6,244 bases of DNA from a bacterium (lineage in GTDB: Bacteria; SZUA-79; Acidulodesulfobacterales; Acidulodesulfobacteraceae). Under the pieces are notes generated by a model, which was not told where the DNA came from, searched no databases, and was given only the letters and a program-made list of their open reading frames with translations. Below, piece after piece: positions 1 to 5,548 of the stretch (positions within the stretch are counted from its first letter, which is position 1; the number at the start of each line of letters is the position of its first letter). Location of the stretch: contig JAJYRF010000079.1 in assembly GCA_021794255.1 (NCBI GenBank), positions 1-6,244 on the forward strand. Direction: 5' to 3'. The position numbers and the translations under genes were made by a program.

Positions 1-904
1 CTTTTTGCGCCGCCTCGAATTGTTTTTCTACTTCAAAAAGCCTTTCCTTTATCCGTCTTAACTTTTCGGCTTCGCCTTTTATGCAGACCTGTTCGGAGCA
101 ATTAAGGCAATCCCTGTATTTTTCGCAGGGAGACATGGTATAATCGTGGACGCAAACCCCGTATTCGGTAATATGAACCGGCCCTTTTTCTAAAATATTA
201 AATTCCTGTATAGTAATTGGGATATGTTTTGCAACTTCAACTTCCGGACCGAATAGACTAAGGGAGGCATCCAACTGCTCCGCTTTTGCCACCATTTCAT
301 ATTCGGACATATGATTGTAAACCCTGTTTTGCCTTGGGTCGGCGCGCCCTGCCCATTTAGCAATTTCATGAAGGGAAAGCCCGCCTCTTTCGGCTAAAGT
401 ATTTAATAAATGCCTCATCTGGTGAGAGGTTGCTTTTAAACGGCTGCCGTCATTATAAACAAACCCGTAACGGTCAAAAATGCTTTCGTGAATTTTACTG
501 TGTAAACTTTCTCTTGGGGATAAATCGTTATTAAAAGCATCTAATTTCGGGCGCCATAAAATAACCGGCGAAGTTCCTCTCTGCCTGTGAAATATGTTGC
601 GGGTCATGCAGAATAACGCGTTGCTATATTTAATTTTTCTCTCCCTGTTAAGCCACGGGAATCCTTCAGGTTGCCTGCCGTTAACATATTTACATAAAGT
701 ATCAAGCGTATATGGGTCTGAATAAAGTTTTAGACCCATTTTTGACAGAGACGATTGCGCCGATTTAGCGGAATCACACGCAAAGCCCAATGCTTTAGCG
801 GCTTGAATCGCGTTTAAAGGTTCATCGTTAGAAACATTAGGGCAATTTTCGTGATGATAAAATTTATAATTTATATAGATAAGCAATACATCAAAGATAA
901 AATT
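1..904 (-). pseudogene. Large tyrosine recombinase (phage-integrase family), 5'-truncated and cut by the left window edge
   Basis: Minus-strand frame open from an in-frame stop at 907-905 to the window edge. It carries the C-terminal catalytic boxes of a tyrosine recombinase: HQMRH (424-410, the H-x-x-R box), then KWAGR (the W/H position), then NRVYNHM with the candidate nucleophile Tyr at 319-317. Downstream is a Cys-rich segment (VCVHDY..PCEKYRDCLNCSEQVC, about 157-83), a possible metal site, and a charged, probably coiled-coil tail (AEKLRRIKERLFEVEKQFE). These enzymes cut and rejoin DNA through a 3'-phosphotyrosine. The N-terminal half, with the first catalytic Arg, is missing. No ATG occurs before 739-737, and the only earlier alternative start is a TTG at 886-884 without a well-spaced ribosome-binding site. 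The frame begins 8 bases past the nuclease stop, so the restriction-modification cassette probably replaced its 5' end. The family is secure; being a non-functional remnant is inferred, because the left part is not visible. Confidence 0.82.
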
Positions 905-914
905 TCACCTTGCT

Positions 915-2087
915 TTAGTAAATTATTTTTTGAAATTGCAATTGTTTGTTTATGATTTCATATTCAATATAATTTAGAGGATAGCATCTTGCTTTATTAA
1001 TTTGATTGAAATTTGTAAAATTTGATATCACATTCCCGTACATTTTAGAATTTTTATCGTTAATTTTTTTTGAAACTAAGATCGGCTGTATATCGCTGAT
1101 TCTATTTGAAATATAATATTGTTCTATCCAGTCTATATATCTTTGAATCTGAATAACATTATTTCCAGTCGCCTCCACCGCTTTCAATTCAATAGGAAGA
1201 ATTAATTTTGTAGTAATATTCTTTATTAAGGATAACATTATATCAATTCTTTGCATGCCTACCCCGCAGGAAACTTCATTGCTTATCCACTCAATACTTA
1301 ATCCGCTTAATCCGCCAAGAATACATTCATCTAAACTTTGATTTATATTGCAACCGATATTTTGTACAATATATGCCTGCAAATGCATCTCAAATGCCTT
1401 GTTATTACAATATTTATAGATTAATCTTGGCATTATATTAATACTTTCCTGTCTTCCGCTATAAGTATAAATAGAAGAACTTATCTCGATTTCTTCTTTA
1501 TTTATATTAAATGTAAATTTGGTTCCAGAAAACGTTTTTTGTTGATTTTTATCTCGAATCAGCTTAAATAATTTTTCAGCTTCATAAATGGTAATCATAG
1601 TATTGCCGCGATTACCTTTTAATTTTCTATAAATTAAACTCCATAACATCTGATATGGGGCAGGGATTTGCTTTATCTCGTCTAATGCTTCCCACTCGGT
1701 AACTCCTTTTGGATAAACTTCATACGGTTCAATTAAAGTTCTAAATGTAAGAGATTTATTTAAGTTATTTTTTAAAAATTGATACGGATCATTATTGTCT
1801 AAAAAAGATGAATTGTCTTTAACTTTAAATATTCCGTAAAATTTGCCTTCATAAACTTTTTCTCTAAAATTTTGTTGTAGATAAAAAACAACGAAGTCCC
1901 CTTTTCTAACTCTTAAAGAATCCGCCATCATTCCGACTAAATTATTTTCGGATCCATGTTTTAAAGAAGTATTACTGCTATTATTAAAATCAATAAAATA
2001 ATCTTTAGCTCCGGTTCCGGCAAATAAGTATTCCAAATGATATTTAAAAGTATTAACGTCAACGATAAAAACATGCGTAGTCATCAT
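915..2087 (-). CDS. Probable restriction endonuclease: PUA/EVE-like domain plus NucS-like PD-(D/E)XK nuclease
   Basis: 390 residues from the first ATG, or 389 from the second (2084-2082), which I prefer because the AAGGTGA ribosome-binding site lies 7 bases from it and only 4 from the first. Residues about 5-165 look like a PUA/EVE-type reader: RKGDFVVFYL (61-70), then GKFYGIFKV (81-89), then a conserved-looking segment IPAPYQMLWSLIYRKLKGNRG (141-161). Residues about 228-325 fit a NucS/DUF91-like PD-(D/E)XK nuclease: helix glutamate E233 (FEMHLQAYI), D282 in QRIDIML, E300-L-K302 in PIELKA, then Q313/Q315 in IQIQRYIDW. All expected metal-binding and catalytic positions are present, so it should be active. 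It follows the methyltransferase with overlapping stop and start codons, the usual arrangement of a coupled modification/restriction pair. The product is probably cytoplasmic, with no signal peptide or membrane segment. The recognition sequence cannot be read from the gene. The domain assignment is by motif, and a modification-dependent nuclease is an alternative. Confidence 0.75.
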   Translation of the reverse strand: MMTTHVFIVDVNTFKYHLEYLFAGTGAKDYFIDFNNSSNTSLKHGSENNLVGMMADSLRVRKGDFVVFYLQQNFREKVYEGKFYGIFKVKDNSSFLDNNDPYQFLKNNLNKSLTFRTLIEPYEVYPKGVTEWEALDEIKQIPAPYQMLWSLIYRKLKGNRGNTMITIYEAEKLFKLIRDKNQQKTFSGTKFTFNINKEEIEISSSIYTYSGRQESINIMPRLIYKYCNNKAFEMHLQAYIVQNIGCNINQSLDECILGGLSGLSIEWISNEVSCGVGMQRIDIMLSLIKNITTKLILPIELKAVEATGNNVIQIQRYIDWIEQYYISNRISDIQPILVSKKINDKNSKMYGNVISNFTNFNQINKARCYPLNYIEYEIINKQLQFQKIIY

Positions 2088-3226
2088 TTTTTCACCTTTT
2101 TAAATAAAAAAATATATTCATGCTTAAAAACATAAAATCCGCCTACCAATGCTCTATATCTCCAGAGTTCTTTCTGATTCATTTTCCCTTTTGTTTCATC
2201 AAAATTTTTTACAATAATAGATTTTAGTAAATAACCTTTTTTTACAACTTCATTCATAACATTAAAACCTAATGGTATCCATTCTCCTTTAGAATACTTA
2301 TCGCCTATAACAATGGCAAAATATCTATTATTATCTAAAAATTGACAGGCATTATCTATAATGATTCCAAAGGAATTTAAAAAATTTTCTACAGTTTTAG
2401 CATTGGATAAATCTTTAGGATTATCGCTAAATTTAATAATATTCCAATATGGAGGATGTAAAATTAAAAATTGAACGGATTTTACATTTCTTTTGAATAA
2501 TTCATTTTTTATGTTTATATCCGAACTATCTGCGTTAATAATTTCTGTTTTTACACTAAAAGGGTTTTTTTCGTTATTTATATTTTTATTCGATAATTCT
2601 ACCACTTCATTTGATAATTCAATGCCTATCCCATTTCTGCCAAGCCTTTTGCATTCAATCAAAGTTGTCCCGCTTCCTAAAAAGGGATCTAATACCCATT
2701 CCCCTTGTTTTGTATATCTCCTTAAAAATTGATTCGGTATTTGTGGAATAAAATTTCCCCAATAGCCGGCATTATGAGCTCCGGATTTATCTCTTTTATC
2801 TAATATCCATAAGCTATCTGTTATAATGTCTCCATATTCTTTCCAACGGTTTAAATTAATATCGTTTATTTTATTAGTTTTTATTTCGGTTAAACCCTGT
2901 TTTAATCTGTTGATATAATATTTTGCCCGTTCAAGTGTATTGGATTCAATTATTTGATTTAAGGTTTCTAATATAATTTTCTCGCTAATTTTTATTGTTT
3001 CACCTTCAGATGATATATTAAGAATGGCCAATGTATCCGATTTTGTGTTTTTGATTATGTCAATTATATTATTAACTACGGATTTTATTTTATTATTATC
3101 CGTATAATTTTCAATATGTGATAAAATTTGCAAGAATCTATCTTTATTTAAAATATGATTTTTTTCATAATTTTTTTTAATCTGACTAGTTTGTATATAT
3201 TCAAATAGATTATTATTTGCAGTCAT
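2084..3226 (-). CDS. Site-specific DNA methyltransferase (amino-methylating, N6A or N4C type)
   Basis: 380 residues. The ATG at 3226-3224 is preceded by AGAGG (3239-3235) at 8 bases. Residues 1-130 are helical, Lys/Asn/Ile-rich and not recognised. The catalytic part follows: a motif X-like stretch YWGNFIPQIPNQF (155-167), motif I DPFLGSGTT (180-188) for S-adenosylmethionine binding, motif II GIEL (201-204), motif III-like NADSSDI (231-237), and motif IV HPPYW (257-261), the catalytic loop that marks methylation of an exocyclic amino group. A later strand YFAIVIGDKY (302-311) completes the fold. Motif I precedes motif IV, unlike the IV-then-I order of the common beta-class enzymes. His replaces the usual Asp, Asn or Ser at the first position of motif IV. 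The gene is first in the operon, so methylation can begin before the nuclease is made. It is strongly AT-rich compared with ssb and the prepilin. Target base and site are not deducible. Confidence 0.88.
   Translation of the reverse strand: MTANNNLFEYIQTSQIKKNYEKNHILNKDRFLQILSHIENYTDNNKIKSVVNNIIDIIKNTKSDTLAILNISSEGETIKISEKIILETLNQIIESNTLERAKYYINRLKQGLTEIKTNKINDINLNRWKEYGDIITDSLWILDKRDKSGAHNAGYWGNFIPQIPNQFLRRYTKQGEWVLDPFLGSGTTLIECKRLGRNGIGIELSNEVVELSNKNINNEKNPFSVKTEIINADSSDINIKNELFKRNVKSVQFLILHPPYWNIIKFSDNPKDLSNAKTVENFLNSFGIIIDNACQFLDNNRYFAIVIGDKYSKGEWIPLGFNVMNEVVKKGYLLKSIIVKNFDETKGKMNQKELWRYRALVGGFYVFKHEYIFLFKKVKK
2092..2098 (-). promoter_or_regulatory. Ribosome-binding site deciding the nuclease start
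   Basis: AAGGTGA on the minus strand, inside the last codons of the methyltransferase gene. It lies 4 bases before the first ATG (2087-2085) and 7 before the second (2084-2082). The second spacing is the more usual, so translation probably starts at MTTHVF. The methyltransferase TGA (2086-2084) overlaps both ATGs, which favours translational coupling. Confidence 0.6.
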
Positions 3227-3247
3227 TATTAAAACCTCTTATAATTT

Positions 3248-3276
3248 ATTATATTTAAGTTACATTATGTTATTTA
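3248..3276 (-). promoter_or_regulatory. Possible promoter of the restriction-modification operon
   Basis: A perfect -10 box TATAAT (3253-3248) lies just before the methyltransferase ribosome-binding site. The hexamer 17 bp upstream, TAAATA (3276-3271), is a poor -35. The region is so AT-rich that chance matches are expected. Read-through from the truncated genes at 3306-3729 is an alternative source of transcription. Confidence 0.3.
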
Positions 3277-3300
3277 CTATGCATATAATAAGAAATACCA

Positions 3301-3326
3301 GTGAACTACCCTCCAATAAATTGAAG
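3301..3326 (-). mobile_element. Probable right end of an IS200/IS605-family element
   Basis: Immediately around the tnpB stop codon (3308-3306), the minus strand reads CTTCAAT-TT-ATTGGAG (3326-3311), a short imperfect hairpin with one G-T pair, then GGTAGTTCAC. IS200/IS605 elements end in a subterminal hairpin a few bases from the cleavage site rather than in inverted repeats. The hairpin position and the TTCA(C) ending fit this. The exact end is inferred, and no left end or tnpA is in the window. Confidence 0.45.
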
Positions 3327-3599
3327 AGCTTCTTGTTTCGACGACGGGGTGCTTTTTAGTGCGGCTACGTTATTACCATAGCCGGTGTCATCCGTAGAGC
3401 CCGTTTCCACAAGCGTATATTCCGGCCACTTCATCGGACACAAAGCCAATGGCTTTGTAATCGTCCGACTTCGTATCTGCCGTATTTTGTTTATACATCT
3501 TTGTTTCACTATTACGGCGGATACATAGTCCCTTGAGGCGATAAGCCCGCAGGACGAACAGGATAGTATCGGGACAATGGAGTCTTTCAGGGATTTCAT
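3306..3599 (-). pseudogene. C-terminal remnant of TnpB (IS200/IS605 RNA-guided nuclease)
   Basis: 97 codons from an internal ATG to TAG. Residues 14-31 read CSSCGLIASRDYVSAVIV: the second CxxC of the TnpB zinc ribbon followed by the RuvC-III motif (usually DRDxNAAxNI), keeping the catalytic Asp (D24) but with Ser before the Arg. The tail (LVETGST..., then SSKQEALQFIGG) has the look of TnpB C-termini. The first CxxC, RuvC-I, RuvC-II and all of the N-terminal domain are absent, so the protein cannot be a nuclease. Upstream the frame runs into the radical SAM fragment, which is read in a different frame, so a deletion or rearrangement joined them. In intact elements the guide RNA comes from this 3' end and the flank, so the RNA part could survive without the protein. 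Confidence 0.6.
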
Positions 3600-3729
3600 T
3601 GCCGACCTGAGTAAAAACGAAACAATGTTTATTTGTTTGTTTAAGCATAGAAGATATCTTCATTAGTCCCAATGGGGGATATGGTGTTTTTGCGACCGGT
3701 TCGACTAATAAAAATTCTTTATTTGGCAT
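3388..3729 (-). pseudogene. 5' fragment of a B12-binding-domain radical SAM protein, running out of frame into tnpB
   Basis: An ATG at 3729-3727 follows AAAGGAT (3744-3738), a plausible ribosome-binding site, so this is a genuine gene start. The first ~48 residues (to about 3586) match the N-terminus of cobalamin-binding radical SAM proteins: a beta strand FLLVEP, then YPPLGLMKISSMLK (17-30), then a second strand and GNEIPE. After that the reading frame stays open to 3388, but the DNA is the tnpB remnant read in another frame, so the remaining ~65 residues are meaningless. The rest of the cobalamin domain and the radical SAM CxxxCxxC core are absent. The original product was presumably a radical SAM enzyme of unknown substrate. 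The assignment rests on a short segment. Confidence 0.5.
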
Positions 3730-3759
3730 ATTTAATTATCCTTTATTTTAAAATATTTT

Positions 3760-3787
3760 ATCATATTAATTATTTATTAAACATCAA
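3760..3787 (-). promoter_or_regulatory. Possible promoter of the truncated radical SAM gene
   Basis: TTGATG (3787-3782), a 16-bp spacer and TATGAT (3765-3760) on the minus strand, about 30 bases before the start codon. This is a fair match to the sigma-70 consensus in a very AT-rich spacer. If active, it would transcribe through the tnpB remnant and possibly into the restriction-modification operon. Confidence 0.35.
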
Positions 3788-3834
3788 AAGTATCCATTAA
3801 AGTTTTTAAAAATTAAAATAGATTTTAAATTTTT

Positions 3835-4371
3835 TTATGAACTGCTCCCGTTTGTCAATACAATTTTTTTAACTGTTTTGGTAATTTCTGCGGCGGGTAT
3901 ATGAAGCATATCCATCCTTTTATTATAAGTTGCCGCTGTTCCGGAACCCTCGCACCATCCCATTAAATACGACCTCATTTGTTCCTGTTTCGCTTCATCC
4001 GGCATATCATGCATTTTATCCATAAAATCAGAAAACGTTTCGTTCCAGGCGTGTCTCAGAGTATGTCCCGTAAAACTATATAATGACGGAGAAACAGACC
4101 TGATTACGGCAATTATTTTATTGTAGGACGATTTCGATATCGGCTGTCCGCAAGTAGGCCCAGGTTTATGCGTAACAAATAAAAAATCGTGCTTTCTCGC
4201 ATTAGGAATGAATTTTCTATCTTTTAAAATATAATCGTGAATTTCCTGCACAAGGGACTCTTTTATGGGTAGCCTTCTGTCAAGAGTTTTTACCAAAGGC
4301 TGATCCGTTCTCGGATCGTCTTTTTCGTCCGCCCTTCTTGCAACTACAAGCTGTCCTTTTGCAAAATCTAT
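3835..4371 (-). pseudogene. Second tyrosine recombinase, C-terminal catalytic half only
   Basis: The open minus-strand frame runs 4401-3835, and recombinase-like sequence begins near 4371 (IDFAKGQLVVARRADEKDD). It then shows the beta-hairpin Lys region (LVKTLDRRLPI), the H-x-x-R box in GHTLRHAWNETF, the W position in YLMGWCEGSGT, and the candidate nucleophile Tyr in TAATYNKR. The N-terminal DNA-binding domain and the first catalytic Arg are missing, and upstream the frame meets a stop inside the ssb terminator hairpin. The only usable start is a TTG at 4296-4294, giving 153 residues, too short for an integrase. It is clearly a different protein from the recombinase at 1-904 (the boxes differ) but has the same orientation. 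Probably the remnant of one member of a multi-recombinase module, with its 5' part deleted when it was joined to the ssb terminator. Confidence 0.78.
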
Positions 4372-4392
4372 TAAAATAACACTAAAAATAAA

Positions 4393-4419
4393 ATAAGTCC
4401 ATTAAAATAATGGACTTAT
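4393..4419 (-). terminator. Rho-independent terminator of ssb
   Basis: A perfect 12-bp inverted repeat (ATAAGTCCATTA / TAATGGACTTAT) with a 3-base loop begins 35 bases past the ssb stop. On the minus strand it is followed by TTTATTTTTAG, a U-rich tract. The other strand has no such tract, so it acts for leftward transcription. The stem has few G-C pairs but is uninterrupted. Confidence 0.8.
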
Positions 4420-4454
4420 AGTTATAAACTTTACAAAAATGTATCAGGTGCAAC

Positions 4455-4925
4455 CTAAAAAGGAATATCGTCGTCCTCGTTTGGCTGTGAGCCGCCGTCC
4501 GGACCTGAATAACCCTGGCCGCCGCCCTCCGCTCCGTAACCGGTATTGTTTTGCGCGTATTCGTTCTCCCCGGCCGCCGCCCCGCCTCCGCCGCCTTTAG
4601 CGCCAAGCAGAACTATATTAGTCGCGACTATTTCCGAAATATATTTTTTATTTCCGTCTTTGTCGTCGTAAGAACGGTTGTTAATTCTGCCTTCCACGAA
4701 TACCTGTTTTCCTTTATTTAAATAGTTTGCAAGAGTCTGCCCCATTTTTCCAAATGCTACGATATTGTGCCATGTAGTTTTTTCAGATTTATTGCCTGAT
4801 TTATCGTTAAAATATTCCGATGTCGCAATGGAAAACTTCAGGATTGCCAAACCGTCAGGCGTGTACCTGAGTTCCGGGTCCTTGCCCAGATTGCCGATTA
4901 ATAATACTTTGTTAAGACTGCCCAT
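4455..4925 (-). CDS. ssb: Single-stranded DNA-binding protein
   Basis: 156 residues from the ATG at 4925-4923, which has GGAGG four bases upstream (4934-4930). A frame extension to a TTG at 4943 is open but has no better ribosome-binding site and adds residues atypical of SSB. Residues 1 to about 108 are the OB fold: the start MGSLNKVLLIGNLGKDPELRY is typical, and TTWHNIVAFGKMGQTLANYL and KGKQVFVEGRI carry the conserved Trp and basic residues. A Gly-rich disordered linker with Ala, Asn and Gln follows, and the protein ends in EDDDIPF, the acidic tip that recruits replication and repair partners. It works as a cytoplasmic tetramer coating single-stranded DNA in replication, recombination and repair. 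It is a single-gene unit with its own promoter and terminator. It looks intact and functional, and a truncated duplicate of its 5' end lies 390 bp upstream. Confidence 0.97.
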   Translation of the reverse strand: MGSLNKVLLIGNLGKDPELRYTPDGLAILKFSIATSEYFNDKSGNKSEKTTWHNIVAFGKMGQTLANYLNKGKQVFVEGRINNRSYDDKDGNKKYISEIVATNIVLLGAKGGGGGAAAGENEYAQNNTGYGAEGGGQGYSGPDGGSQPNEDDDIPF

Positions 4926-4979
4926 AAAACCTCCGAAATTCAATAAAGATTTAATATTTAATAAAAGTTTAATAAAATT

Positions 4980-5008
4980 ATGATAATTTAAGTAATTTAT
5001 TTTGGCAA
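4980..5008 (-). promoter_or_regulatory. ssb promoter (P1)
   Basis: TTGCCA (5008-5003), a 17-bp spacer and TATCAT (4985-4980) on the minus strand, about 55 bases before the ssb ATG. The same arrangement is kept upstream of the truncated ssb copy, where the spacer shares the run TTACTTAAAT and the -10 is TATTAT. That conservation between diverged copies makes both promoter calls stronger than a consensus match alone. Confidence 0.72.
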
Positions 5009-5107
5009 GTTAAATCTCAGTTAAATTTTTATTTCATTTATGTTACATTTATATTAAATTTTGGTTACAAAAGCAGCCTAAAACCCGTTTACCGTTAATT
5101 AAATCAA

Positions 5108-5135
5108 GTGGATAGATATTCGTGGATAAATATTC
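5108..5135. repeat. Two tandem 14-bp repeats containing DnaA-box-like sequence
   Basis: GTGGATAGATATTC (5108-5121) is followed directly by GTGGATAAATATTC (5122-5135), differing at one base. On the minus strand the second copy holds TTATCCACG, one base from the strong DnaA box TTATCCACA. The first holds CTATCCACT, a weaker match. They lie in the gene-free stretch between the two ssb copies. A role in DnaA binding is only suggested; two boxes are too few for an origin. Confidence 0.5.
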
Positions 5136-5175
5136 ATAGGCTGACGGTTTGACTTTTTTTAGGATGATGATATAA

Positions 5176-5319
5176 TTAAGATAGTGTAAAATATATTGTG
5201 TAAATTCTTTTTGTTTTTAAAACGGCTGATTTGCCATTTTTTAAAAACAAAAAGAATTTACACAATTTTCTTGACAGTATCAGATTACCGATTAATAATA
5301 CCTTATTAAGACTGCCCAT
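5176..5319 (-). pseudogene. Truncated second copy of ssb, fused to a palindromic element
   Basis: The ATG at 5319-5317, with GGAGG (5328-5324) at the same 4-base spacing as ssb, starts MGSLNKVLLIGNL, identical to the first 13 residues of the intact SSB, with a few synonymous DNA differences. After codon 13 the sequence enters the 102-bp element and codes for unrelated residues (ILSRKLCKFF...), reaching TAA at 5178-5176 just beyond it: 47 codons in all. No further ssb sequence is found on the far side, so the rest of the copy was deleted or never duplicated. The promoter is also retained (5376-5404). It may still be transcribed and give a short chimeric peptide, but it lacks nearly all of the OB fold. 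Confidence 0.75.
5180..5281. mobile_element. 102-bp near-perfect palindrome, a MITE-like element or collapsed IS ends
   Basis: Arms of 43 bp: the inner 28 bp are a perfect inverted repeat (5195-5222 and 5239-5266), and the outer 15 bp match at 10 positions (GATAGTGT... against GATACTGT...). The 16-bp centre contains GGC-TGATTT-GCC, so the stem can nearly continue. It has no coding capacity. It interrupts the second ssb copy directly after codon 13. The arms (TTGTGTAAATTC near the ends) recall the termini of IS256-type insertion sequences, which I infer from memory of that family only. No target duplication is visible: the 8-9 bases on the two sides differ. In either transcript it would form a very long hairpin. 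Confidence 0.72.
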
Positions 5320-5375
5320 AATACCTCCAAAGTTTTATTATTTTTATTAATTGATTTTTGTAAATAATAAAATCT

Positions 5376-5404
5376 ATAATAATTTAAGTAAACCCTTTTG
5401 GCAA
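5376..5404 (-). promoter_or_regulatory. Duplicated ssb promoter (P2) ahead of the truncated ssb copy
   Basis: TTGCCA (5404-5399), a 17-bp spacer and TATTAT (5381-5376) on the minus strand, about 57 bases before the ATG of the truncated copy. The geometry is the same as P1 and there is clear sequence similarity on both sides (TTAACTTGCCAAAA and TTACTTAAATTAT are shared or nearly so). It would direct transcription leftward into the palindromic element. Confidence 0.65.
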
Positions 5405-5548
5405 GTTAAAATTATTTTAAATTTTTGTTACGATAATATTACGATTTTGTTAAGTTTAGGTTAAATTTTAAGCGCAACCTGGCGCAATTAATAAAAAAAA
5501 TAGATATGACGCATATAACGGTATATAATAATAATATAATAATTTTAT
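5405..5548. other. Intergenic stretch between divergent promoters, no gene seen
   Basis: AT-rich DNA between P2 (leftward) and the prepilin promoter (rightward). The left part, to about 5470, still resembles the region upstream of P1, as part of the ssb duplication. It contains a short direct repeat GCGCAA-CCTG-GCGCAA (near 5473-5488) and AT-rich simple sequence at 5515-5548. I see no open frame, RNA gene or operator that I can support. Confidence 0.5.

Noticed and set aside
909..1005. Imperfect direct repeat CTTGCTTTA(G/T)TAA at 909 and 988
   Set aside because: Short, AT-rich and partly inside the nuclease coding sequence; expected by chance, and not a convincing attachment site.
2493..2732. 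Plus-strand open frame of 79 codons antisense to the methyltransferase
   Set aside because: It lies wholly over the SAM-binding and catalytic region of a clear gene, has no ribosome-binding site and gives a low-complexity hydrophobic product.
4382..4606. Minus-strand frame of 74 codons overlapping the ssb 3' end
   Set aside because: It is the ssb Gly-rich linker read out of frame and then the terminator; the Arg/Thr-rich product is an artefact of the linker's GC-rich codons.
4926..4943. Upstream TTG start extending SSB by six residues
   Set aside because: The ATG at 4925 has the GGAGG site, the same start is kept in the truncated copy, and MGSLNKV is the usual SSB start.
4765..4983. Plus-strand frame of 72 codons over the ssb 5' half
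   Set aside because: Antisense shadow of the OB fold, with no promoter or ribosome-binding site.
5140..5178. Apparent short match of CAAACCGTCAG and a GATGATGATAT run to inverted ssb sequence
   Set aside because: The matches are about 11 bases or simple repeats and not collinear, so an inverted ssb fragment is not supported.
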